Source: Thermoplasmata archaeon (lineage in GTDB: Archaea; Thermoplasmatota; Thermoplasmata; Thermoplasmatales; Thermoplasmataceae). Taken from it: 20,107 nt of DNA. The notes under the pieces were generated by a model. It was not told where the DNA came from. It worked only from the letters and a program-made list of their open reading frames with translations, and made no database searches. The stretch spans positions 1 through 20,107 of the forward strand of contig JAKAYH010000006.1 in the NCBI GenBank assembly GCA_021826835.1, written 5' to 3'. The translations under genes were made by a program, and so were the position numbers. Positions within the stretch are counted from its first letter, which is position 1, and each line of letters starts with the position of its first letter. Of this stretch, positions 7,106-14,912 are shown in pieces.

Positions 7106-8545
7106 TTACTTTCTTCTTCCGGTTAGAAAAAAGGCCAGACCTACTAGTATTGCAGCCCCAATGAGCCCAGAAATTATAGAGATAGTAGTGAGATTAAAGA
7201 TATCTGAAGTTTTTACTTTCACCGGTTCAAACGAGATCGTGCCAGTAGCGCTCACTCCATTTACTTTAATTATTCCAGAGATGGGAACAGGATTATAGCC
7301 GTGCAGTGCTACCACATAATAGCTATACGTCCCGTTGGTCACATAAAATTCAAGGTAATTCGATGATGATGATTCTGTAATGCCGTCAAAGGTCACTGAC
7401 CAGTTTTGACCTGCAGGTAGACCTGTTTCCACAAAATATACCTCGAAGAGAACTTTTTTAAATGTTACGTTGACTGTGGTATATGGTTCTGTCAAGTCGA
7501 TGGTGCCAGATTTTTCAAAAGGCTCAAACGACTTATTTGTCGTTGAAATTGTATATGTATAGGTACCAGGTGGAAGAGTGACCGATATGTTACTCGAAAA
7601 GATAGCTGAAAGATTTTTCGAGCTTATATTTACATACCATAACCCGGAAGCAAGACCGTTCTGGCTGAAAGTCAGGTGGTAAATTTGTATAAATTTTAAC
7701 TTAACATTTACGGGGGTCCCATCAACTTTGAATGAACCTGAAACAGGATGTGCGTAGTATCCAATGGCGCTTACTGAGTAAGAATATGAACCATTTTGAA
7801 GTATAATCGTAAAATTCGTTCCATTTGTTGAGAAAGATGTATTACCAATGGTTAAATTCCATAGGTAGTCATCAGGTAATCCAAACTCCTCAAAAGTTAC
7901 GCTGTAAACACTTGCAACTTTATGCATGTTTACGTTTGTTTCGTACAGGGAAAAATTGTTACTGACTGTCACTGTACAGTCCTTGTAAACACTGGTGGCT
8001 GAAAACATTCCGGCAAGGGAGATTCCATTGTACTTGTCCACGTAAAGAATTAGCTCAGCAGCTGAAGAGTTACCATACTGAATCTTACCAAAAATCTTTT
8101 CAACATTGTATTCACCCCCTTGCCACAAATAAGAACAGTTAGAGAAGGTATAGTTAAGATTACCGAATATCGAACTCACGTTTCCACTGAGATTGACATA
8201 GTATATGCAGGGCATGTATGAAACATTGGTCAGACAGTTAATTTGAAAATGGGCCACTATGCCTCCCTGAAACGCGGAACAGGAAATTTCTAATTCTGAG
8301 GAATTATCTGAAACATTGAGAACCGTAACGTTTCGATACAGATATATGGAACTTGCATGAAGACTCCCCCCTCGTTTAAGTTGGAATTCAGAAAAATTTT
8401 CATAAAAAGAGAATGTAGATCCAGTAACTAGATCGGAAGTTACGCTGTGGAATTGAGGTTCAGCTGTGCCAAGTTCCCCACTACCTACAGCTGAAAAAAA
8501 TAGAAAAATGATAACGATGGTGGTTCCTGTAAACTTTAGGTCCAC
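7106..8545 (-). CDS. Anchored, repeat-containing surface glycoprotein
   Basis: The 479-residue protein has an N-terminal signal segment (about 8-22), a long extracellular part and a C-terminal membrane anchor (about 454-475) ending in the basic tail GRRK. Residues ~30-210 form a Ser/Thr/Asn-rich region with five Cys residues. Residues 214-441 are three copies of a ~75-residue beta domain. I count about 23 N-x-S/T sequons, so heavy N-glycosylation is expected. The repeat type is known from surface proteins and thermopsin-like proteases of thermoacidophilic archaea; no protease catalytic motif is seen here, so a structural or adhesive role is inferred. The start is GTG, chosen because the signal peptide begins there and an AT-rich TATA-like element lies ~22 nt upstream. 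It borders the glycan genes, whose product may modify it. Confidence 0.85.
   Translation of the reverse strand: MDLKFTGTTIVIIFLFFSAVGSGELGTAEPQFHSVTSDLVTGSTFSFYENFSEFQLKRGGSLHASSIYLYRNVTVLNVSDNSSELEISCSAFQGGIVAHFQINCLTNVSYMPCIYYVNLSGNVSSIFGNLNYTFSNCSYLWQGGEYNVEKIFGKIQYGNSSAAELILYVDKYNGISLAGMFSATSVYKDCTVTVSNNFSLYETNVNMHKVASVYSVTFEEFGLPDDYLWNLTIGNTSFSTNGTNFTIILQNGSYSYSVSAIGYYAHPVSGSFKVDGTPVNVKLKFIQIYHLTFSQNGLASGLWYVNISSKNLSAIFSSNISVTLPPGTYTYTISTTNKSFEPFEKSGTIDLTEPYTTVNVTFKKVLFEVYFVETGLPAGQNWSVTFDGITESSSSNYLEFYVTNGTYSYYVVALHGYNPVPISGIIKVNGVSATGTISFEPVKVKTSDIFNLTTISIISGLIGAAILVGLAFFLTGRRK
7223..7906 (-). repeat. Three tandem ~75-residue beta-domain repeats in the surface protein
   Basis: Copy 1 covers residues 214-287, copy 2 289-364 and copy 3 368-441. 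Each opens with a strand like 'Y/V-x-V/L-x-F', then 'GLP-x-G/D-x-x-W-x-V' (copy 2 has GLASGLWYV), a central 'NGSYSYSV', 'PGTYTYTI' or 'NGTYSYYV' strand, and a closing 'G-x-I/F-K-V-x-G' strand. The copies differ at most positions, so the duplication is old at the protein level and not a recent DNA repeat. Confidence 0.8.
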
Positions 8546-8559
8546 AAAAATATATGGTT

Positions 8560-8573
8560 ATTTAATATTAAAT
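8560..8573 (-). promoter_or_regulatory. Probable TATA region of the surface-protein gene
   Basis: ATTTAATATTAAAT is a perfect 14-base palindrome centred ~22 nt upstream of the GTG at 8545, the distance expected for a leaderless archaeal mRNA. The remaining 8574-8839 is AT-rich, separates two divergent genes and shows no gene, RNA or clear second TATA box. Confidence 0.4.
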
Positions 8574-8839
8574 TTTTACTATTTTGTCAGCCATTTAATA
8601 TTACTTTTATTACTTCACATTCACACAGTTGATAATACTACTCGAAGACCTTAATTCTGCCAGTTGTATTAAAGCTCGTCATACACACTATTATCTTGAA
8701 CCCAGATTTCTACTTCCGGATGTCTGAAAGTAGGCTTGTGAATAAATTAGATTAAAAATTCAATAATTCTCACCATATATCATCATGGTAAAAATGTTAA
8801 AATTAAGCAGCCAATAACCATTTTGCTAGGTTAACTTTT

Positions 8840-9949
8840 ATGAAGTCGATTCCACCTATAAACAATTGTTTAACAGATGAGCTGAGAATGGACCTCAAGC
8901 GATATATGACATACAAAAGTTCCGTTTTTAGCATCAAAAGCTCTGTAAGTATAACCTTAGGGTTCAAAATTCACAATATATGGCAGATTCAGGATATCGA
9001 AAATAGAAGTTTTATTAGGAAACATAAATTCTATGATGGAGAAGAAAAAGAACTGGTTGTTGAAAAAATAACGAGACTTAACGGATCAACCTTTGGAAAT
9101 GTTTATAGGATCGAGAGCAGGAATCAACGATTATTCCTTAAGATAAAGCGCCACATATTTCCATTTCACAATTGGGACATGCTTCTTGAACACTTACTAT
9201 ACAGGAAATTATCGTTAGACGGTTTTGCAGTTCCCATTTCAATTGCTATTGATCTCAGCCACACCAGGATAAATGCAGATTATTCTATTGATAGTTTCAT
9301 AGAAGGGGATAATTTTCTTTTTGCTTTTAAGAAACATGGTCCTAGAATTATAGAAAATTTGGGCAAAAGTCTTGCTTACCTTCACAAAAATAAGGGCAAG
9401 AAATTTGGTTACTTAGATGCTCAAATTCTCATTGATACTGGACAGTTTATTGGATCATGTAATTCATGGTGGAATTTTATCTCTTCGAACTACCAGAACG
9501 ATCTCGTCGCATTAACTACTAATTCGTTACTTAGTCAGAGCAACCTTGAATTTATGAATGCCGCATTCTTAAAATTCAAAGAGTTAAAAATTGAGGAAAA
9601 CACACTATTACATGGTGACCTATTTTATAAAAATATAATAGCTAGCCAATATAAAATTTATTTCGTAGATTTTGAAGATGCTTTAATTGGCGACCCTATT
9701 TTCGATATTGCTCTATTCTTCAGCTTCTTTGAAGAATATGGATATTTGCCGAATTTCTTTGAAGGATATTCTGGAAGCGATGTAGTTGAAGACAACGAAG
9801 CACGTAGATTCTGGTTTTATGTTCTTAGAATCTCTGTCTCTGATCTGGCACGGTCAGTTAGATGGAAAGACTGGGGTAAATCGAACAAAGAAAGGATAAT
9901 GAGAAACATTTCAAGATCCATTAAAGAACTAAGGAAATATTCTTTTTAA
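8840..9949 (+). CDS. Aminoglycoside-phosphotransferase-fold (APH/fructosamine-kinase-like) kinase
   Basis: A 369-residue cytoplasmic protein with a small-molecule kinase domain. A glycine-containing loop (about 80-91, NGSTFGNVYRI) and a candidate ATP-binding lysine K101 (LFLKIK) form the N lobe. The catalytic loop HGDLFYKN (258-265) gives D260 and N265. DFED (277-280) is the metal-binding motif, and IGDPIFDIA follows as in APH enzymes. The kinase parts appear intact. The first ~75 residues lie outside the kinase domain and resemble nothing I recognise. The substrate is unknown; its position between a surface glycoprotein and a flippase suggests phosphorylation of a sugar or glycolipid, but this is only context. 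True antibiotic resistance is unlikely in an archaeon of this type. Confidence 0.82.
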   Translation: MKSIPPINNCLTDELRMDLKRYMTYKSSVFSIKSSVSITLGFKIHNIWQIQDIENRSFIRKHKFYDGEEKELVVEKITRLNGSTFGNVYRIESRNQRLFLKIKRHIFPFHNWDMLLEHLLYRKLSLDGFAVPISIAIDLSHTRINADYSIDSFIEGDNFLFAFKKHGPRIIENLGKSLAYLHKNKGKKFGYLDAQILIDTGQFIGSCNSWWNFISSNYQNDLVALTTNSLLSQSNLEFMNAAFLKFKELKIEENTLLHGDLFYKNIIASQYKIYFVDFEDALIGDPIFDIALFFSFFEEYGYLPNFFEGYSGSDVVEDNEARRFWFYVLRISVSDLARSVRWKDWGKSNKERIMRNISRSIKELRKYSF

Positions 9950-10173
9950 AATAAGGAATCCACAGTTTAATATCTCATTTTAGTTGATACTCATCTCAAC
10001 ATTTCCTCAGAATAAAACCGCTTATGTAAAAACACAAATCTAATTAAATTTGCATCAGCGAGAATTGCAAACAAATGAACGATTATTCACTCCATGTTTC
10101 AAGAAATGTACTTTGCATTTTTTCTTACATATGATCCCGGGAAGAAGAGGGAAATGATCTTTAATCAAAAGAT
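9950..10173. other. Convergent intergenic gap, no feature recognised
   Basis: 224 AT-rich bases between the stops of the kinase and flippase genes. Short T runs near 10118 could end transcription, but no stable hairpin is obvious. A 23-codon open stretch at its right end is too short to call a gene. Confidence 0.5.
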
Positions 10174-11703
10174 CTAACGGGTTCCAAATAAAATTCTGAA
10201 GGCCCATTTTAATTTAGGTATTTCTCTCCGTAAAAGGTAACAATCATCATTTGAAAGTGGTTTAAGGTATCTTATTAACAGAGTATAAATTACAAGCCCA
10301 ATTATAATATTCACAGGAAGCATTGCCAAAAGAAGATGAGGATTTACCTCAAGAAACTCACTTAAATAAAATACGAAGACAAACATCATCAGGGAAGATC
10401 CCCAGATTTTAAAGAGACCCTTAAGATCATATTTAATCAAGCCAGTTTTTTTCATTATAATGTACTGAAAAAGCAAGTCTACGGCAACAACACTCGAATA
10501 TCCAATAGAAGCTCCCGTAATACCATAACGGGGGATGAGAATAATTGATAATAATAGATTGGATAAAAGGGATGCCCCAGTGGACACAAAAAAGACTCTT
10601 GTCCTTTCTATGGCGCCTATAATCTGCGTAGTAATATTAGCTGAACAAAATAACCCATACGAGAATAAAATAATAATCAGAGGAAAGGCTGAAGGTAAAT
10701 AGGCTGGGCCAGCTAGCAGTAGAATCACAGGTCTGGAAAGTGAGGCTAAAAGCACAGCAAAGGGCACATAGAAAACTGAGAGAATAAGCGTGGAAGTGCG
10801 GAAATTTGATCTGAGTGAAACAAAATCTCTCATTCCAAAATTCTCAGAGAAAATTGAGAAGATAACATAGTTTATTGGCGTCGAAAGCAAGGTTACAGAT
10901 GAAGAGATGAGAAGTGCAATATTGTAGATACCTAAAAGTGATAGATTAAGTACGCCAGCTACAATTAATCTATCTATATAAGCTGCGCCGAAGTTGATAA
11001 TTGAAGCTATCATTATTGGAAATGAATAAGAAAGAATGGTCCGAGCTTTTAGAAATTCTTTTTCACCATTTTTAAGTCTAGTCCCTCTGAATATGATTGT
11101 GAGCTCAATAAGAACACCAAACATAATTCCTATAAACCAGCCAAGCGAAGTAAATTCTACAGAACGGAATTCAATACCCAACAACAACGAAAGGGTGTAG
11201 TAAAAGCTCCAAACGATAACAGAGATAATTCCAAAAGTTTTGAACCACCTGAATCCTAGGATAATTCCTCGAAATGAAGTAAATAATACGTTTCCAGCAG
11301 CCACAAAGCCAACGATGTAAATAGTCATTTGTGAAATGTGTGTGTGAAAAAAGATGGAAAACACGGAAGGAACTAGCAGGACAAATACCACTATTGATGC
11401 TAGAGCGAGAGTAGTACACAGAATCATAAACCGATAAGCGTGGAATGAGGGGACGTCTTGGACTCTCCCGCCTAGCGAAACAGATATGAAATGTTGAGAC
11501 CCCTTGTTCAGGCCCAATGAGAAAACTATGTTAAAAAGAGATACAAAGGCAAGTAAAAGAGCTATTTCTCCTATCATGGATGTAGTGAAGAAATGCAGAA
11601 GAATAATGTAGAATAAAGCACCAAAAAGGAACTGAACAGTTGAACCAGCATACTGAAAAGATATGCTGCCAATTGCAGAAGGCTCCTTTGTCGCTTCAGT
11701 CAT
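10174..11703 (-). CDS. Wzx-like polysaccharide/lipid-linked glycan flippase
   Basis: The 509-residue protein is hydrophobic throughout, with about 14 membrane helices, the usual size and topology of the MVF/MOP flippase superfamily (Wzx, RfbX, archaeal AglR-like). The N-terminal helix pair with an Ala/Gly-rich turn, the 'YIDRLIVAG' segment after a helix in mid-protein (near 240-250) and the 'GITGASIGYSS' loop near 395-405 are typical of this family. It should move undecaprenyl- or dolichol-linked oligosaccharides across the cytoplasmic membrane. The ATG at 11703 lies 121 nt from the divergent glycosyltransferase start. Neighbouring glycosyltransferases and a GT-C protein agree with the role. 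Confidence 0.88.
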   Translation of the reverse strand: MTEATKEPSAIGSISFQYAGSTVQFLFGALFYIILLHFFTTSMIGEIALLLAFVSLFNIVFSLGLNKGSQHFISVSLGGRVQDVPSFHAYRFMILCTTLALASIVVFVLLVPSVFSIFFHTHISQMTIYIVGFVAAGNVLFTSFRGIILGFRWFKTFGIISVIVWSFYYTLSLLLGIEFRSVEFTSLGWFIGIMFGVLIELTIIFRGTRLKNGEKEFLKARTILSYSFPIMIASIINFGAAYIDRLIVAGVLNLSLLGIYNIALLISSSVTLLSTPINYVIFSIFSENFGMRDFVSLRSNFRTSTLILSVFYVPFAVLLASLSRPVILLLAGPAYLPSAFPLIIILFSYGLFCSANITTQIIGAIERTRVFFVSTGASLLSNLLLSIILIPRYGITGASIGYSSVVAVDLLFQYIIMKKTGLIKYDLKGLFKIWGSSLMMFVFVFYLSEFLEVNPHLLLAMLPVNIIIGLVIYTLLIRYLKPLSNDDCYLLRREIPKLKWAFRILFGTR

Positions 11704-11789
11704 ATTACGATTAACTCCCGCTCTGTTTTAATGGTTTCCCAATGCTTCAAAGAGCATGAACTAGGTCTACATTATGATATTCTGAGGAG

Positions 11790-11801
11790 TTAAAATTTTA
11801 A
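11790..11801 (+). promoter_or_regulatory. Probable TATA element of the GT4 gene at 11825
   Basis: TTAAAATTTTAA, preceded by a purine-rich GAGGAG that could act as a BRE, is centred ~29 nt upstream of the GTG start. It fits a leaderless or near-leaderless message. Confidence 0.4.
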
Positions 11802-11824
11802 GAGAATCGAACTTAACCAATGGA

Positions 11825-13129
11825 GTGACTAAATATAAAGTAGTGTTCATTTGTAGTGAGTACTTTGGTTTTAAGCCCGGGAAAAATGGACTTGTCCCCT
11901 CCCGTGTGCATGGAGGTTTTGGATATTTAACTCGTACCAAGGCAGAATTTCTGGCAAAAAAAGGACATGAAGTTTATGTTGTTGTTCCAGATGAAAATTA
12001 CGGCCTCCAGTTAAACGATGGAAAATATGAGGAAATAAATGGGGTAGTTATAAGGACTTATAAATCCAGAGAAAAAACAGGTAAACTCTATAAAATGCTA
12101 CTTGACCAAATAAGTATGAGAAAACCCAATGATAATTTTATTCGAGTTTTATCAGAATTGGGCGCGGACATCTACGAGTTGGAAGATATACCTCCTTTAA
12201 CTTTCATGTCTGCCTTCGATGGAAGAATTCCTGCCCTAACTGTTTTACAAGATCCATTTGATTATTACGATATTAATCTTCTAATGCATTCGGAAAGTAA
12301 TTTTATTAAAATCCCCAATAAAGGTAAACTGGGCTACAAAATACCTCGGAGCAATAAAGTAACTCTAAATCGTTTTATTATTGATCACTTTCATAAGAAA
12401 AACTATATCGATCCTTTGACAGATTTTCTAAATAATGTGTTGAACAAAGGAAGTATGATCAGTGGCGAGGCGGACTTTATCTCCGACAAATCCAAGAGGC
12501 TGTTCAAGTTAACAGAAAGACCTTCAACATTACGAAATCCTATCAGAATCGATTCCGTCGATGTGAAAAAATATGATTCCCCCACAATATGTTGGGTTGC
12601 TAGATGGGATCCACAAAAGAGACCGGATGTTGCTTTATTGGTAGCAAAAAAGCTTCCTGAAGTCAATTTTGTATTTGTGGGCACGGCTACAAACAATTCA
12701 GTCAATCCAAAGAGAAATTATATGGTTGTTGAAAGCTATCTCAAGTCCAGGTTTTCAGATCTCAAGAATGTAAAATATCTGGGCTTTATACCGGAGGATG
12801 AAAAAAGAGAGATCATATCCCGATCATGGGCTTTGCTGAATACTAGTATCCGCGAAGGGCTTCCAATAACCTTCTTAGAGGCGTTATCCTTGTCAACTCC
12901 CTTGATATCATACGTCAATCCTGATAACTATGTAGGTATGGCAGGATTATGGGTCCCGAAATATGATGTTGACACTTTTGTTGAAGTTATCAGAAACGGT
13001 GTGAAGAATCCAGAGTTACTATTGGAATATGGAAAAACTGGAAGAAAGATATCTGAACAAAATCATGACATAAACAAAATAATGAGTCAGCATGAAGAGA
13101 TATATAATAAGCTGCTGCATAATAAATAA
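11825..13129 (+). CDS. Glycosyltransferase family 4-like (GT-B)
   Basis: A 434-residue cytoplasmic GT-B enzyme. The N-terminal domain opens with strand KVVFICSEYFG and a glycine-rich acceptor loop, HGGFGYLTRTKAEFL (about 29-43), typical of GT4 enzymes. The C-terminal nucleotide-sugar domain includes WVARWDPQKRPD (near 258-269), FVFVG, and the Ex7E motif with E344 and E352 (REGLPITFLEA). A mid-protein insertion of ~60 residues (about 150-215) is less typical. The donor sugar cannot be read. Start: GTG at 11825; the nearby ATG at 11820 runs straight into a stop. It diverges from the flippase gene and likely adds a sugar to the flippase's lipid-linked substrate. Confidence 0.88.
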   Translation: MTKYKVVFICSEYFGFKPGKNGLVPSRVHGGFGYLTRTKAEFLAKKGHEVYVVVPDENYGLQLNDGKYEEINGVVIRTYKSREKTGKLYKMLLDQISMRKPNDNFIRVLSELGADIYELEDIPPLTFMSAFDGRIPALTVLQDPFDYYDINLLMHSESNFIKIPNKGKLGYKIPRSNKVTLNRFIIDHFHKKNYIDPLTDFLNNVLNKGSMISGEADFISDKSKRLFKLTERPSTLRNPIRIDSVDVKKYDSPTICWVARWDPQKRPDVALLVAKKLPEVNFVFVGTATNNSVNPKRNYMVVESYLKSRFSDLKNVKYLGFIPEDEKREIISRSWALLNTSIREGLPITFLEALSLSTPLISYVNPDNYVGMAGLWVPKYDVDTFVEVIRNGVKNPELLLEYGKTGRKISEQNHDINKIMSQHEEIYNKLLHNK

Positions 13130-13317
13130 GCATTCAATGTATTGACATGTTTCAGATAGGTTCTAACCCTGACTCTTTTACATAAACATACATTTATTAT
13201 TCACCTGAACGCGCGAAATATTGTATTGAATCTATTATCACTATTTTCATTTCAATTCAAAGTTATTCTTCTGGCCCTTTATCCCAGCCATCCTCCATGG
13301 AAACATGCAAATAGTGT

Positions 13318-13342
13318 TAACACACATGGACTAACACACATG
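13318..13342 (+). repeat. Short tandem direct repeat
   Basis: TAACACACATG occurs twice, at 13318-13328 and 13332-13342, with three bases between. It sits at the left end of the transposase-like relic. The preceding 13130-13317 stretch is AT-rich and shows nothing else. Confidence 0.6.
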
Positions 13343-13630
13343 TCAATAATAGACCATATCCCAGATGGAGTAATGGATGCATACCTCAAAGTGAGAAGCG
13401 AATAGGGGAAAAATCTGAAATTGAAGTTTATGGGAGAAACTATTACCCGTATGTTGCAAAGGGCATATGGGACAAGAAGAAAAAGAGCCTTTGATGATGA
13501 CAGTTCTCCCCAGCTCCAAAGATGAGGATAGAACTTACAGGGAGAAGCGGCCAAAGAGGATATTCTCATCTTCCAGAAGCTGTATGTATTCGGATCACTG
13601 AAGACAGATCTGGATCCTGAAGTTCTGTAA
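13340..13630 (+). pseudogene. Frameshifted transposase-like fragment
   Basis: All three plus frames contain protein-like pieces that would join in order if frameshifts were repaired. From ATG 13340 comes MSIIDHIPDGVMDAYLKV, then a stop. A second frame gives EIEVYGRNYYPYVAKGIWDK and a basic run, then several stops. A third gives VLPSSKDEDRTYREKRPKR, and the first frame returns with EDILIFQKLYVFGSL and ends at TAA 13628-13630. The 'NYYPYVAKGIWD' block and the basic region resemble N-terminal parts of archaeal IS-element transposases from memory, but the family is not certain. No terminal inverted repeats are visible and the catalytic domain is absent. It is best read as a decayed insertion-sequence remnant. 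Confidence 0.5.
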
Positions 13631-13651
13631 AATGTATTTAAAAACAGTGTA

Positions 13652-14650
13652 TTAGTAAAGCCTCTTGTAGTAAAAAGTAACCAAATCTTCAAAAATCCTC
13701 GTGGCTGTTTTTCCCAAAAATTTCCTTAGAGTCACAAAAGAGACAAGGATAAGAGAATAAATATTTCTCTGAAGAAAAACAAATTTTAATGAGTGAAAAT
13801 AAGTGATCCCGTTGAGTCCAGATCTGAATCCAAGGACCCTTAAATTTAGTAGCATAATATCAGAATCAAGTTCTATCATTTCTCTGACGACCAATCTAGA
13901 CACAACGGTTAGCAATAACATGTCTTGTTCGAGCCATTTCTCTAGAAGCTTGGCCCTGAAAATGTCCACATAACCACCTTTCATTTTATGAGTTTCACTC
14001 TCATGAATCCTGTATATGGTAAGACAGTCTCCTATGAATCCCATTTTACCTTTTTGATTCATTACAAGCATGAAAATTGTAAAATCAAGCCTCGAATTAA
14101 ATTTCCTAATCAAATCCAAATGACTTAATAATGCGCATTTCTTGAAAGATATAGAGCTATTATTAGTTAGAAAACCAAACCTAAGTATTTTAGAATAATC
14201 ACTAAATGTCATCGCGTTAACCACTAAATCTTTCCTTAAGTGTTTATATTTATATTTAGATATTAAATTTTCATTTCTTTTGGTCTTGTACTCATTATGG
14301 AGATATATCAAATCTCTTTGCTCACTGAATACGCGTTCTACAGTAGACAACTTCTTTGCAGTGAATTCATCATCATCATCTAAAAGACATATTATATCTC
14401 CTTGAGCAACATTGAGTGCAATGGCCAACTGTTCACCTTGAGAAACGTTTCCCACAGTCAGTGACTTCATTCCGTTGTCTTGAATGAATTTATCAACGTC
14501 ACTGTCTGCATAGTTCTTAGAAACAATAACCTCATAACTTTCTCTCGGGTAGTCCTGATTAATTACTGATTTCAAAGCGTCCAGGAGATATTGCTTTCTA
14601 TTATAAGCCATCACAATGACTGAGAGTAAGACCGTCATTTTATTCTCCAT
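13652..14650 (-). CDS. Glycosyltransferase family 2 (GT-A)
   Basis: The 332-residue protein begins with the GT2 strand LLSVIVMAYNR (8-18) and has the metal/nucleotide-binding acidic motif LLDDDDEF (89-96). A central acceptor region follows, then a C-terminal part with hydrophobic, basic helices (about 270-320) that may lie on the membrane. It should transfer a sugar from a nucleotide donor to a lipid- or glycan-bound acceptor at the inner face of the membrane. Start choice: ATG 14650 is the longest option, but a GGAG (14648-14645) lies 6 nt before the in-frame ATG at 14638, which would give a protein starting MTVLLS, directly ahead of the GT2 strand. I consider 14638 the more likely true start. 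Confidence 0.88.
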   Translation of the reverse strand: MENKMTVLLSVIVMAYNRKQYLLDALKSVINQDYPRESYEVIVSKNYADSDVDKFIQDNGMKSLTVGNVSQGEQLAIALNVAQGDIICLLDDDDEFTAKKLSTVERVFSEQRDLIYLHNEYKTKRNENLISKYKYKHLRKDLVVNAMTFSDYSKILRFGFLTNNSSISFKKCALLSHLDLIRKFNSRLDFTIFMLVMNQKGKMGFIGDCLTIYRIHESETHKMKGGYVDIFRAKLLEKWLEQDMLLLTVVSRLVVREMIELDSDIMLLNLRVLGFRSGLNGITYFHSLKFVFLQRNIYSLILVSFVTLRKFLGKTATRIFEDLVTFYYKRLY

Positions 14651-14777
14651 GTACTCTCTTGAATACGCTTTGTGACTTGTAACTGGTATAACTGTTCTTG
14701 ATCAATGGTTCTATCAATGATAACGTGGAACGATAATCAGAAAATGAGTAGACAACAAAATTTGCACTGAATCTCAT
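14640..14777 (-). CDS. 45-codon ORF resembling the start of a GT2 enzyme
   Basis: ATG 14777 to TAA 14640 encodes 45 residues. The stretch FVVYSFSDYR, then SLIEPLIKNSYTSY (about 7-33) follows the GT2 N-terminal pattern: hydrophobic strand, aromatic/polar turn, helix, and 'N-x-Y-x-x-Y' before the second strand. The stop is one base before ATG 14638 of the GT2 gene, and the GGAG site lies inside this ORF, so it could drive coupled translation. It may be a truncated duplicate of a GT2 gene, a small leader gene or chance. A TTTATGAT ~20 nt upstream is a weak TATA. The rest of the gap (14778-14912) shows nothing. Confidence 0.3.
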   Translation of the reverse strand: MRFSANFVVYSFSDYRSTLSLIEPLIKNSYTSYKSQSVFKRVHGE

Positions 14778-14912
14778 GTTATTAACCGTAATATCATAAA
14801 GCTCTAAGCGATTCTTTCAGGATTCTTAACTATTTTCATACAACGACATTTTTTCCGATTCAAAAATATGAGAAACTTAATCAGATATAAATTATGGTTT
14901 AATTTACCAATT

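Noticed and set aside
8840..9949. Antibiotic-resistance reading of the APH-fold kinase
   Set aside because: The fold is shared by many sugar and metabolite kinases, and nothing in context suggests a resistance cassette.
10081..10171. Short plus-strand open stretches after the kinase gene
   Set aside because: Only ~20 codons each, in competing frames, with no start signal or recognisable protein pattern.
13279..13692. 137-codon minus-strand open frame
   Set aside because: It covers the transposase-like relic and runs into the GT2 gene. Its residues do not resemble a folded protein, while the plus strand shows the coherent pieces.
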